Below, in pieces: positions 42,577 to 50,932 of a stretch of 62,080 bases of DNA. The stretch's first letter is position 1, and each line of letters opens with the position of its first letter. The translations under genes were made by a program, and so were the position numbers. Below the pieces are notes generated by a model, which did not search any database, had not been told where the DNA came from, and worked only from the letters and a program-made list of their open reading frames with translations. This DNA is from an uncultured Bacteroidales bacterium. GTDB lineage: Bacteria > Bacteroidota > Bacteroidia > Bacteroidales > P3. Location of the stretch: positions 1 through 62,080 of the forward strand of contig ONEY01000022.1 in the NCBI GenBank assembly GCA_900316965.1. The letters are read 5' to 3'.

Positions 42577-43764
42577 CTAACGGCGCTCAAACTGCTCAAG
42601 CGAAATCCTCTCTCGTTCAGAGATGCGCTGCTGTCTTGCAGGCGCTGGAGCCACATTGTCGGCACCCTCTTTCTTGACAGCAGCTTTGCTCTGCTTGCTT
42701 TCCCTCGCTTCCCGCTTACGGCTTTCGACCTGTTTTGTAGTCCGCTGCATTGCCTTTGCAGCTTGAGGTTGCTCGCCTCCCCTATCGGCAGCTTTAGCAC
42801 GTGGCACTTCGGGCTGAGCCTCGAGAGGCACAGCACGTGGCGCAGGCCGCGGAGGAGCCTTAACCTTGAGATATTGCGGCGAGCCGGGATTGACATAACG
42901 ATAGGATTTGGAAGGCAAATCACCCTCGTATTGAGTTGTCCGCAAGGTTATGTGGAAGCAAGAGCCCCTCTCGTATTTGACATAGCAGAGGCCTTCGAAT
43001 CTCAACTGGTAGAGCGCCATAGCCAACATCTGCTTGCACTGCTCCACCACGGTATCGTGACCAGAGGCAATGTGCTGGTATCGCTGAGCCGAAATGTCGA
43101 AGGTGGTGCCATACATGTGGCACGAAGTGTCGGTGGCATTGCGGTTGACCCGACGCAACCTACGCTCACTGTCGTCGGTACGCAACGCGCTGGTGACAAT
43201 GATATTGCAAGTGCCGAAATCGGGGTAATGCTCGCTCATAAGCAACCTGAAACGCTGGGCAATGTAGTCGAGCAGCAGCACCGCCTCGGGGATGAGATAT
43301 GGGACCGAATGCCACATGGTGTCGACCTTGTAGAGCGTAGTGCTGAAGATAGGCACCAAGAGGTTGTTTTTGGCGGGGTCGCCCACACGGTCGGGGTCGA
43401 TACCCAAGGCACGGGCAGTCGACAGCTGGACATAGTTGGAGTCGTTGAAAGCCTCCCTATAGTTTATCGTTCCGGGTTTCAGAGTTGGTATAACATCCCT
43501 ATTGAGCCTGTTGCGATAGACATAGTTTTTGGGGTCGGCATTCTGCGGCTCGCCGATGGTGTTCTCGGCCTCCAAGGGGTCCTTGTCGACCAAGTTGCCC
43601 ACAATATCACGCCATGGGACAAAGAGATAGGCAGCCACCAACAAAGCCAGCAAAAAGAGCAGCCTACCGCCATTGCCCCTGCGACGGTGGCGACGAGGGC
43701 TTGGGGAGCGGCGAACTTGTTTTTTTCGACTGTTGCTGACAGAGGTGTTGTGCCTATACATCAT
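42577..43764 (-). CDS. DUF5715 / peptidase M15-like protein with basic tail
   Basis: A 395-residue protein. A basic N-terminus (SRKKQVRRSPSPRRHRRRGN) precedes one transmembrane helix (LLFLLALLVAAYLFV), so the rest is periplasmic. The central domain resembles the zinc carboxypeptidases of family M15: VTSALRTDDSERRLRRVNRN, then SCHMYGTTFDIS with the His and Asp ligands, and CFHITLR with the final His. This matches DUF5715 and suggests a peptidoglycan-related role, which is inference. The last 90 residues are rich in Pro, Ala, Arg and Lys and look disordered. A single gene followed by a possible terminator. Confidence 0.75.
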   Translation of the reverse strand: MMYRHNTSVSNSRKKQVRRSPSPRRHRRRGNGGRLLFLLALLVAAYLFVPWRDIVGNLVDKDPLEAENTIGEPQNADPKNYVYRNRLNRDVIPTLKPGTINYREAFNDSNYVQLSTARALGIDPDRVGDPAKNNLLVPIFSTTLYKVDTMWHSVPYLIPEAVLLLDYIAQRFRLLMSEHYPDFGTCNIIVTSALRTDDSERRLRRVNRNATDTSCHMYGTTFDISAQRYQHIASGHDTVVEQCKQMLAMALYQLRFEGLCYVKYERGSCFHITLRTTQYEGDLPSKSYRYVNPGSPQYLKVKAPPRPAPRAVPLEAQPEVPRAKAADRGGEQPQAAKAMQRTTKQVESRKREARESKQSKAAVKKEGADNVAPAPARQQRISERERISLEQFERR

Positions 43765-43768
43765 GGTT

Positions 43769-44203
43769 TCACATCCTCACAAAGATCTGTCGTACCAACA
43801 TATTTTTGAGCATAGACGACAATTCGAGAGTGTCGCGATCCAAACGAGATACCCAGAAGGTATCCTCAATTTTGTTCAGCTTGTTGACAACAACAAGAGT
43901 GTCGCAACCACCAGTATCGGCGGACGGAGTCAAGCGCCACGCCATAGAGATGTCCATAGTGCTGTCCTGAGATTGGCGGCCATCGAACCACATTTTGGCA
44001 CCCGTGGTGTCGACACCATCAGAAGTCCTCACGTCGGAGAACTCCCATATCTGCACCATCTCGGTCTCGCCCATCTCGATACAGTCGCCGCCATAGCAGA
44101 AATTGGACAGTTTCCAGCTGCCATTCAATGTCGCCGGCTTGTGGCAGGAGACAAAGACAAGGGCAATAGAGACAATAGCAATGAATTTAGATAAACTGCG
44201 CAT
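43769..44203 (-). CDS. Small lipocalin-like lipoprotein
   Basis: A 144-residue lipoprotein whose signal ends ALVFVSC (Cys20). The mature part opens LNGSWKLSNFCYGGDCIEMG, a beginning typical of lipocalin-like small lipoproteins, and has further strands EMVQIWEFSDVRTSDG, WRLTPSADTGGCDTLVVVNK and DTFWVSRLDRDTLELSS. It probably sits in the outer membrane. No ligand can be named. The start at 44203 gives a better lipoprotein signal than 44227. It lies 4 bases upstream of the DUF5715 gene and about 20 bases after the HAD phosphatase, so an operon is likely. Confidence 0.68.
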   Translation of the reverse strand: MRSLSKFIAIVSIALVFVSCHKPATLNGSWKLSNFCYGGDCIEMGETEMVQIWEFSDVRTSDGVDTTGAKMWFDGRQSQDSTMDISMAWRLTPSADTGGCDTLVVVNKLNKIEDTFWVSRLDRDTLELSSMLKNMLVRQIFVRM

Positions 44204-44223
44204 AAAAAAACACATACTCGTTT

Positions 44224-44757
44224 TCAACCTTTAGATAAAGACTTGGCGTAGGCCAAAAGATCGGGGAAATAGAAATCGACAAGATGAGGATATTGAGTCG
44301 CCGTTTGAGGCTCGGGACCCACAAGCACAGTTGTCATACCAGCCCGACGACCAAAAAGCATATCGGAAGGCATATCGCCCACCATCACAGCCTTGTGCAA
44401 CCTGACATCGGGGAAGTCGCGGCGGGCACGCAAAGCCATACCTATGGAAGGTTTGCGCTGGAAAGAGTGCTCAGACTTCAAAGCCGGGCAATGATAAATG
44501 CGGTCGATGCGGCCACCAGCCTTAACCACCTCAGCGACAAAATGATCGTGTATTGCCGCCAAGTCGGCCTCGCTCATAAGCCCCTTGCCAATACCCTGCT
44601 GGTTGGTGACGATGAAGATGTGGTCGAAAAGCTTGGCGAAGAGAGCCATAGCCTCGAGGACGCCGTCGATGATACGGAAATCGTCGGGGCGGGTGACATA
44701 GCCGTCAACAATACGCTCGTTGAGAACGCCATCACGGTCAAGAAATAACGACGCCAT
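44224..44757 (-). CDS. GmhB-like HAD-IIIA phosphatase
   Basis: A 177-residue HAD phosphatase of the histidinol/heptose-bisphosphate type: LFLDRDGVLNERIVDGYVTR with the nucleophile DxD, IFIVTNQQGIGKGLMSE as motif II and MVGDMPSDMLFGRRAGM as the acidic motif. In GmhB the zinc loop reads like CPHHPxxxCxCRKP; here it is CPALKSEHSFQRKP, so most zinc ligands are lost and the substrate may differ from heptose bisphosphate. I chose the internal ATG at 44757 because it begins the fold exactly; the longer frame upstream overlaps the glycosyltransferase. It starts 4 bases after the GT2 stop. Confidence 0.8.
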   Translation of the reverse strand: MASLFLDRDGVLNERIVDGYVTRPDDFRIIDGVLEAMALFAKLFDHIFIVTNQQGIGKGLMSEADLAAIHDHFVAEVVKAGGRIDRIYHCPALKSEHSFQRKPSIGMALRARRDFPDVRLHKAVMVGDMPSDMLFGRRAGMTTVLVGPEPQTATQYPHLVDFYFPDLLAYAKSLSKG

Positions 44758-44761
44758 ACTG

Positions 44762-45700
44762 TCAATCCACCAGTTCTTTTTCGATAAGATAAGTGTTGCG
44801 AGTGCTAGAGTTGCGGCAGATGAGCTCGCCGAGGAAACCCGCGAGGAACAACATAGCGCCGAGCAAGACAAAGAGCATGGAGAGATAGAACCACACACTC
44901 GTTGTCAAGGATATGCGGCCACAGAGGCGCAACACGACAACCACGACGAGGGCCACAAAGCCCATGATGAACGACATAGAGCCCACCAAGCCGAAGAAAT
45001 GCATGGGTTGCTTGCCGAACTTGGACATAAACATGATAGACATCAAGTCGAGGTAGCCGTTGACGAAGCGGTTCAAGCCAAACTTGGTGACGCCGAACTC
45101 ACGTTTGCGGTGCTGGACAACCTTCTCGCCGATTTTGGTGAATCCCGCCCACTTGGCGATGACAGGAATGTAGCGGTGCATCTCGCCGTAGACCTCGATA
45201 GACTTGACCACATCGCGGCGATAAGCCTTAAGGCCGCAGTTGAAGTCGTGAAGATGGATGCCCGACATAACCCTCGTGGTCCAGTTGAAGAACTTGGAGG
45301 GGATGTTTTTGGCCAACTTAGAGTCGTAGCGTTTCTTTTTCCAGCCCGACACCAGGTCGTAACCGCCCTCCTTGATCATCTTGTAGAGTTCGGGGACCTC
45401 GTCGGGGCTGTCCTGCAAGTCGGCGTCCATAGTGATCACCACATCGCCCTGGGCATGAGAGAAGCCCACATTGAGCGCCGCCGACTTACCATAGTTGCGT
45501 CTAAACTTGATACCCTTGTAAGCCGAATTGTTGGCTCGCAAAGACTCAATAACATTCCACGAATTGTCCTTGCTGCCATCGTCGACCATGATAACCTCAT
45601 AGCTGAAGCCATGCTGCTGCATTACACGGTCGATCCATTCCGCCAAATGAGGCAAAGACTCATCTTCATTGAAAAGCGGTACAACTATACTTATGTCCAT
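44762..45700 (-). CDS. Family 2 glycosyltransferase, membrane-bound (DPM1/ArnC-like)
   Basis: A 312-residue protein: GT-A catalytic domain (SIVVPLFNEDESLPHL, VIMVDDGSKDNS, and ITMDADLQDSPDEVP with the metal-binding DxD) followed by two C-terminal membrane helices (GSMSFIMGFVALVVVVVLRL and VWFYLSMLFVLLGAMLFLAG). This is the polyprenyl-phosphate sugar transferase type, which loads a sugar onto undecaprenyl phosphate at the inner membrane. DUF4199 lies about 105 bases upstream, the HAD phosphatase directly downstream. An envelope-glycan role is likely. Confidence 0.9.
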   Translation of the reverse strand: MDISIVVPLFNEDESLPHLAEWIDRVMQQHGFSYEVIMVDDGSKDNSWNVIESLRANNSAYKGIKFRRNYGKSAALNVGFSHAQGDVVITMDADLQDSPDEVPELYKMIKEGGYDLVSGWKKKRYDSKLAKNIPSKFFNWTTRVMSGIHLHDFNCGLKAYRRDVVKSIEVYGEMHRYIPVIAKWAGFTKIGEKVVQHRKREFGVTKFGLNRFVNGYLDLMSIMFMSKFGKQPMHFFGLVGSMSFIMGFVALVVVVVLRLCGRISLTTSVWFYLSMLFVLLGAMLFLAGFLGELICRNSSTRNTYLIEKELVD

Positions 45701-45805
45701 AGATGGAATATCTTTTTTATTATGTTATTATATTATCTTGTTTAACTCGTTTATTAGATGAACGTTGAGGTAGGCCATAGAGAGAACCACGGTACCCCCG
45801 TGACG

Positions 45806-46372
45806 TTAAATATTCTTAGATCGAACCACATCCTTCTCAGTCCTAAAGATCAGCGACGACACGAAAGCCACCATAATGGACATCACCGCCGTCCTGAAAG
45901 CGCCGATAAAAGCCCAAGTGCGAAGTTTGTAGCTCCTCATCACCTGGACCGTCATAGCCTTGTCCTCGTCGGAGGCGCTGCCATTCATCTCGCCGTCGAC
46001 AAAATGGGACAAACAGCGGGAAGAGAACTCGCTGTCGATGACCGAGCCATAGAAGAGCAAGAACAGACCATAGACAATGGCCGCCACAATACCGAGGCCC
46101 AAGCCATACATCATCAACTCCTTGAAGAACACCTTACCCTCGGGCAGCTTAGACCTGTAGCGGTAGGAGAAAAAGAGAGTGGAGAGCAGCAGAGTTATGT
46201 CGGTGACCCAATTCTCGGGTGTGTTGATAGGGTAATAGATCAGCTTGCAGAAAAGTACCACACCGGCCATAATGAGGCCCGTGAAGAAGCCGTCACGCAG
46301 AAGCGCGTTCCTGTAGGGTCCATAAATCTCCGACTGGTATCTTCTGAAAAAGCGCATAACCCACCTGTTCAA
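45806..46372 (-). CDS. DUF4199 membrane protein
   Basis: A 188-residue inner-membrane protein with about four hydrophobic helices ([73 protein letters not shown]), which fits the DUF4199 family. The segment [17 protein letters not shown] between helices 3 and 4 is soluble. In Bacteroidota this family is commonly found before a GT2 gene, as here. Its start overlaps the panB stop by four bases. Function is unknown. Confidence 0.78.
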   Translation of the reverse strand: MNRWVMRFFRRYQSEIYGPYRNALLRDGFFTGLIMAGVVLFCKLIYYPINTPENWVTDITLLLSTLFFSYRYRSKLPEGKVFFKELMMYGLGLGIVAAIVYGLFLLFYGSVIDSEFSSRCLSHFVDGEMNGSASDEDKAMTVQVMRSYKLRTWAFIGAFRTAVMSIMVAFVSSLIFRTEKDVVRSKNI

Positions 46373-47187
46373 TATTGCTCCTTCTCGTTGGGGAAGTCGA
46401 GCGATTTGACATCATTGATATACTGGCGAATGGCATTGCTTATATCCTCGCCTATGGTGCCATAGAGGCGCAGATATCGAGGTTTGAACTGCTGAGTGAT
46501 GCCCAGCATGTCCTGCAACACCAACACCTGGCCGTCGACGCCGCTGCCGGCGCCAATGCCAATGACAGGGATTTTGACCTCGGAGGCAATTCTGGTGGCC
46601 AACGCCGCGGGGATTTTCTCCAACACCAAGGCAAAGCAGCCAGCCTCCTCCAAGACATGAGCATCGTGGATGACCCTCATAGCCTCCTCCTCGTCGGTGG
46701 CGCGCACAGCGTAGGTGCCAAACTTGTTGATGCTTTGAGGCGTAAGACCCAGATGGCCCATAACGGGAATGCCCGCGCTGAGAATGCGCTGGATAGACTC
46801 CAGGACCTCCTCGCCACCCTCAAGCTTGACAGCGTCGGCGCCGGTCTCTTTCATAATGCGTATGGCCGAAGCCAAAGCCTGTTTGGAGTTGCCCTGATAG
46901 GTGCCGAAAGGCATATCGACAACCACAAGGGCGCGGTTGATAGCCCTGACCACAGAAGAGGCGTAGACAATCATCTCGTCGAGGGTGATAGGCAGAGTAG
47001 TCTTGAAGCCCTCCATGACGTTGGCAGCGCTGTCGCCGACAAGGACGACATCGATCTTGGTGCGGTCCAAGAGCTGAGCCATAGAGTAGTCGTAGGCGGT
47101 AAGCATGGCAATCTTCTCACCATGCAATTTCATATTTTGAAGGACACGTGTTGTGACCTTTGTTACGTCGGTTTGTAAATAGGCCAT
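46369..47187 (-). CDS. panB: 3-methyl-2-oxobutanoate hydroxymethyltransferase
   Basis: A 272-residue TIM-barrel enzyme that makes ketopantoate for coenzyme A synthesis. [20 protein letters not shown] holds the metal-binding area, [20 protein letters not shown] follows, then [29 protein letters not shown] and [36 protein letters not shown] is the conserved barrel end. The length is normal. Its leader has a GTTAAC-rich array that almost touches the start codon. The next gene downstream is DUF4199, overlapping by four bases. Confidence 0.95.
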   Translation of the reverse strand: MAYLQTDVTKVTTRVLQNMKLHGEKIAMLTAYDYSMAQLLDRTKIDVVLVGDSAANVMEGFKTTLPITLDEMIVYASSVVRAINRALVVVDMPFGTYQGNSKQALASAIRIMKETGADAVKLEGGEEVLESIQRILSAGIPVMGHLGLTPQSINKFGTYAVRATDEEEAMRVIHDAHVLEEAGCFALVLEKIPAALATRIASEVKIPVIGIGAGSGVDGQVLVLQDMLGITQQFKPRYLRLYGTIGEDISNAIRQYINDVKSLDFPNEKEQY

Positions 47188-47189
47188 TT

Positions 47190-47234
47190 CTAACTTAAAC
47201 TTTTTTCAACCTTAACGTTAACCTAGACGTTAAC
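47190..47234 (-). repeat. GTTAAC-type hexamer leader of panB
   Basis: On the coding strand it reads GTTAACGTCTAGGTTAACG, then TTAAGGTTGAAAAAAGTTTA, ending at the panB start. The part AAGGTTGA(T)AAAAAGTT is shared with the kinase-RapZ leader. Confidence 0.7.
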
Positions 47235-47242
47235 AATAAGAA

Positions 47243-48514
47243 TTATTCTATTTCTTCGTCGTCTTTGTATCTGCTGTCGGTTTCAGTGTCGTCGATCTCC
47301 TCCACTTCGTCCTCCACTATTCTCATAAGGGCGCGCAAAGGTTTCTTGATCTCATACTCCCCATGGCGGTCGAGACGATAGGCTTTCCAGTGTTTGCCCA
47401 AGGCAGAGAAAGAGCCGTCCTCCATATCAGTCTTGCACTCAAAAAAGTAATCGCTCATCTCGTCGGGCTGAATACGTTTGCCCAAGAAAATAGTGTCGAG
47501 CTGCATGCAGTTGATGGAGGCTTGCACGCTCAGCGACACCTTGGAAGGCATCTTCTTAGTAGTCAAAGCCTTGTATTCCACACCTTTCTCGGAATATTTT
47601 TTGCCGAAAATCCTTATCTTGTTGTCGATTTGCTCCTGGGTTACCGGGAAACGCACATAGATGGAGTCGGGCAGAGTGCTGGAGCACTCGCCATAGCTTC
47701 TCTTGATGTTGCTGTGAAGCACGACATAACCCACCTGGACAATGAATTGTTTTTTGTGGGGCACCAGGAAATACTCCTCAACAATGGGCTTGTATTCCAA
47801 ATGTTCCTCGATGTGGAATGACACATTGGAGGGGCAGCTGTCTTTGGTGTTCTCGACATTGTAGAGCGAGCCCCTTTTCATGAACACCGACGCATAGTAG
47901 CCCCTTATAGTAGTGTCCATAGAAGGGACGGCACAGCCACGCGCAGCACCCAGGCAGGCGTCGGGATCATGCACCAGCGTGATGAGGACACAGTTGTCGA
48001 GAGAGATATTCTGGCTGAAAGTGCGTCGGCTTTCAGGCAAATCGGCCGAACGATAGGCTTTGCGGCACACAGGCACCTCATAACGCACCGTTTCCACTGT
48101 GTCGCCATGACAGTTGCAGCTTATGGGGTTGAGGGCGTACCGTATGGGGAAAGGCGCGTAGCACCTGTTGGCGAAATAGTTGTAGATTTTATCGACACGA
48201 CTTGCAGAGATCTCCTCGCTAGAGCTGTAGCCCTCGATGGTGATGGCGTAAAGCTTAGGATTGGAGCGGTCGGCGAAGGCCACCCTATAGACAGAGTCGA
48301 GCCAGTCGAGGTCGGCAATGCTATAATCGGTCGACATACCGCTGTATTGAATCAACAAGCAGAATCGGTCGGGGTGTATCATAGCTTTCTGCATATTTTT
48401 CACCGGCTTTTTGCTCGGAATATAGATTCCAGTTTGAGCTTTCGCCACATAGCCAGGCAAAACAGCTGCAGTCAAGAGAGCCAAAGTAATGAAACACTTG
48501 ATGTATCGTTTCAT
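47243..48514 (-). CDS. Secreted protein of unknown function
   Basis: A 423-residue exported protein (signal peptide CFITLALLTAAVLPGYVAKA, cleavage near KAQ). I do not recognise its domains. The mature chain is rich in Cys and Tyr with beta-type segments (FCLLIQYSGMSTDYSIADLD, LYAITIEGYSSSEEISASR, YFLVPHKKQFIVQVGYVVL) and ends in an acidic, probably disordered tail (VEDEVEEIDDTETDSRYKDD). It lies between MoxR and panB on the same strand. A link with the MoxR ATPase is possible but unproven. Confidence 0.6.
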   Translation of the reverse strand: MKRYIKCFITLALLTAAVLPGYVAKAQTGIYIPSKKPVKNMQKAMIHPDRFCLLIQYSGMSTDYSIADLDWLDSVYRVAFADRSNPKLYAITIEGYSSSEEISASRVDKIYNYFANRCYAPFPIRYALNPISCNCHGDTVETVRYEVPVCRKAYRSADLPESRRTFSQNISLDNCVLITLVHDPDACLGAARGCAVPSMDTTIRGYYASVFMKRGSLYNVENTKDSCPSNVSFHIEEHLEYKPIVEEYFLVPHKKQFIVQVGYVVLHSNIKRSYGECSSTLPDSIYVRFPVTQEQIDNKIRIFGKKYSEKGVEYKALTTKKMPSKVSLSVQASINCMQLDTIFLGKRIQPDEMSDYFFECKTDMEDGSFSALGKHWKAYRLDRHGEYEIKKPLRALMRIVEDEVEEIDDTETDSRYKDDEEIE

Positions 48515-48561
48515 AATACAAAATGATTGTTTGTTTATGATAAAAAATGATAAACTCTTAG

Positions 48562-49533
48562 TTATACGTTTCGCACCGACATTTTCAACTCAGAAATAAC
48601 CGACTCGGTGGAGATACCCTCAGCCTCGGCATAATAGTTGCGCACCAAACGGTGACGCAGCACCTCGTCGGCGACAGCGTCGACATCCTCCCTGTCGGGA
48701 GAGTACTTGCCCGAAAGAGCGGCATGAGTTTTGGCGCCCATAACAAGGTATTGCGAAGCGCGAGGGCCAGCGCCCCACGACAGATATTTGGCAGCCACAG
48801 AGTTGCCCTCCTTAGTGGGACGGGTGGCAGCAGCCAAAGCCACTGCGTAGGACACCACATTGTCGGGCACAGGGAGCCTTCTAATAACCGATTGGAACTT
48901 GACAATGTCGTCGGCAGACAGCACCACCTGGACATCGTCATCGCGCTCGATGGTAGTTTGACGGACAATGTCCATCTCCTCGTCGAAGGAGGGGTAGTCG
49001 AGCATGATGTTGAGCATGAAGCGGTCCAGCTGAGCCTCAGGCAAGGGATAGGTACCCTCCTGCTCGATGGGGTTTTGGGTAGCCAAGACAAAGAAAGGAG
49101 CCTCGAGGGGGTAGGAATGGCCAGCCACAGTGACCGATTTCTCCTGCATAGCCTCGAGCAAAGCCGACTGTGTTTTGGGAGGAGTTCTGTTGATCTCGTC
49201 GGCGAGCAGAATATTGGCAAAGACAGGGCCTTTGACGAAGCGGAAATGGCGATTTTCGTCAAGGATCTCAGATCCCGTTATGTCGGACGGCATCAAGTCG
49301 GGGGTGAACTGAATTCTGCTGAAGGACAAACCCAAAGCGCGAGCCAGCGTGTTGACCATAAGAGTTTTGGCCAAACCCGGCACGCCCACCAACAAACAAT
49401 GCCCTCCGGTGAAGATGGAGAGCAGAAGGCTGTCGACAACATGGTCTTGACCGATGATGACTTTGCCGACCTCGTTGCGCAACAAGTGGTATTTATCGAC
49501 TAATATATCCAGTGATTCAACGTCTGATGCCAT
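48562..49533 (-). CDS. MoxR-family AAA+ ATPase
   Basis: A 323-residue AAA+ ATPase. Walker A is VGVPGLAKTLMVNTLA, Walker B is NILLADEINRTPPKTQSALL, and sensor elements follow in LATQNPIEQEGTYPLPEAQL and the arginine region LDRFMLN. The C-terminal lid ends with DVDAVADEVLRHRLVRNYYA. MoxR ATPases act as chaperones for the maturation of protein complexes and usually sit with DUF58 or VWA genes. Here the neighbours are two parvulin chaperones and an unknown exported protein, with no DUF58/VWA partner in the window. Confidence 0.92.
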   Translation of the reverse strand: MASDVESLDILVDKYHLLRNEVGKVIIGQDHVVDSLLLSIFTGGHCLLVGVPGLAKTLMVNTLARALGLSFSRIQFTPDLMPSDITGSEILDENRHFRFVKGPVFANILLADEINRTPPKTQSALLEAMQEKSVTVAGHSYPLEAPFFVLATQNPIEQEGTYPLPEAQLDRFMLNIMLDYPSFDEEMDIVRQTTIERDDDVQVVLSADDIVKFQSVIRRLPVPDNVVSYAVALAAATRPTKEGNSVAAKYLSWGAGPRASQYLVMGAKTHAALSGKYSPDREDVDAVADEVLRHRLVRNYYAEAEGISTESVISELKMSVRNV

Positions 49534-49551
49534 TGTTATTCTCGTTTTATG

Positions 49552-50919
49552 CTATTCGACCCACTTCAATTTGAAGTCGCAGTCGCGATAGTCATTATCA
49601 ATTTTAATATAAGTGTTCTTTATTGTTTTAGCAGCCCAGTCGAAAATCTTCTCCTGCTTAGCCGTCTCGAGAGCCGCGTTGTAGATTCTGTCGTAGTCGT
49701 CTTTGAGGTTGGCGAGATGGCGAGGGTTGCGACGGATAAGAGTGACGATGCGGTAAGCGTCGCGGTTCTCATCGGTCTTCATGGCTGTGGCGTTGCTAAT
49801 GTCGCCAGCGTTCATGGTGGCGAAAGGTATGCCCGGATAGAGCTGTTTGAGTTCCTCGAGAGTGAACTGGTAAGCGCCGCTGCTGGGGTGCGTCACCTTG
49901 CCGCCATCGATCTTGTTGGCGTTGTCGGAAAAGTTTGATGCCGCCTGAGCAAAACTGAGTCGTCCCAGCCTGATCTCGCCGGCTATGCTGTCGAGCAGAA
50001 TGCGGCTGCGCAGCAGATCCTCCTGCGACACCTTGGGCATCATGAGAATGTGGCGGCAATTGATGGCGTTGCCACGACGCTCGACAAGCTGAATGATATG
50101 GAATCCATATTGAGTTTCAATGACCGGCGACACCTCGCCAGGTTTGAGAGCGAAAGCGGCAGCCTCGAACTCACTGACCATCTTGCCACGAGTGAAGAAA
50201 CCCAGTTCACCGCCTTTTGACGCCGACCCAGGATCCTCAGAATAGAGCGTTGCCAAAGTAGAGAAACGGTCGCCCTTGAGGATACGCTCCCTGAGTTGGT
50301 TGAGCTCAAGTTTAATTCTCTCGCGCTCATTCTCGCTGATCATAGGTTTGCGGCAGATTTCGGCGATCTCGTAGGTCTCCTCGATATAAGGGATGCTGTC
50401 CTTGTCGATTTTGTTGAAGAATTCCGTCACCTCTTGAGGGGTAATCTTGACCGTTGAGGTCAGCTGATGACGAACCCTCTCGGCCAGCATTCGCTCGCGC
50501 AGCATTTTAGACATCAGATCCTTCAACTCGTCGAAGGTGTAGCCAGTAGCCTGTCGGATAGCCTCGTGGCTTCCGTACTGAGTCTCGTACATATCAAGAT
50601 AGTACTGCACATTGGTTTTCACCTCCTCGTCGGTGACCTCGACGCTGTCCACCTCACCTTTGTGCACCAAGAGCTTGTTGATAAGCAAACCCTCCAGAAT
50701 GTTGCAGCGATTCTGGAAAGCGTTGTCATAGCCTTGCTTGATACGCAAACTGACATAGCCGTTTTCGATGTCGGACAACTTGACAATATTCTTGCCCACC
50801 ACAGCCACCACTTTGTCCACCACGGGCTCGTTGTGGTTTTGGCCAAGGGCGACGCCGCCCTGAGCTTTGGCTGCCAAGCAGGCAACTAAGAGAATGCTCG
50901 ATATTATTATTCGTTTCAT
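49552..50919 (-). CDS. Periplasmic peptidyl-prolyl isomerase, SurA-like
   Basis: A 455-residue protein with a signal peptide (MKRIIISSILLVACLAAKAQ) and SurA-like architecture. An N-terminal chaperone region (DKVVAVVGKNIVKLSDIENG, then LIKNKLLVHKGEVDSV-type helices) is followed by two parvulin domains, one centred on YSEDPGSASKGGELGFFTRG and VSPVIETQYGFHIIQLVERR, the other beginning INCRHILMMPKVSQEDL. It probably carries outer-membrane proteins through the periplasm. I chose the second ATG (50919) because it begins the signal peptide. It sits 13 bases after the first parvulin gene, giving a two-gene chaperone pair. Confidence 0.88.
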   Translation of the reverse strand: MKRIIISSILLVACLAAKAQGGVALGQNHNEPVVDKVVAVVGKNIVKLSDIENGYVSLRIKQGYDNAFQNRCNILEGLLINKLLVHKGEVDSVEVTDEEVKTNVQYYLDMYETQYGSHEAIRQATGYTFDELKDLMSKMLRERMLAERVRHQLTSTVKITPQEVTEFFNKIDKDSIPYIEETYEIAEICRKPMISENERERIKLELNQLRERILKGDRFSTLATLYSEDPGSASKGGELGFFTRGKMVSEFEAAAFALKPGEVSPVIETQYGFHIIQLVERRGNAINCRHILMMPKVSQEDLLRSRILLDSIAGEIRLGRLSFAQAASNFSDNANKIDGGKVTHPSSGAYQFTLEELKQLYPGIPFATMNAGDISNATAMKTDENRDAYRIVTLIRRNPRHLANLKDDYDRIYNAALETAKQEKIFDWAAKTIKNTYIKIDNDYRDCDFKLKWVE

Positions 50920-50932
50920 CACAATATGCAAA

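Noticed and set aside
42346..43809. A 487-codon plus-strand frame opposite the DUF5715 gene
   Set aside because: The minus-strand DUF5715 protein is better supported by its conserved zinc motifs; this frame is its antisense image.
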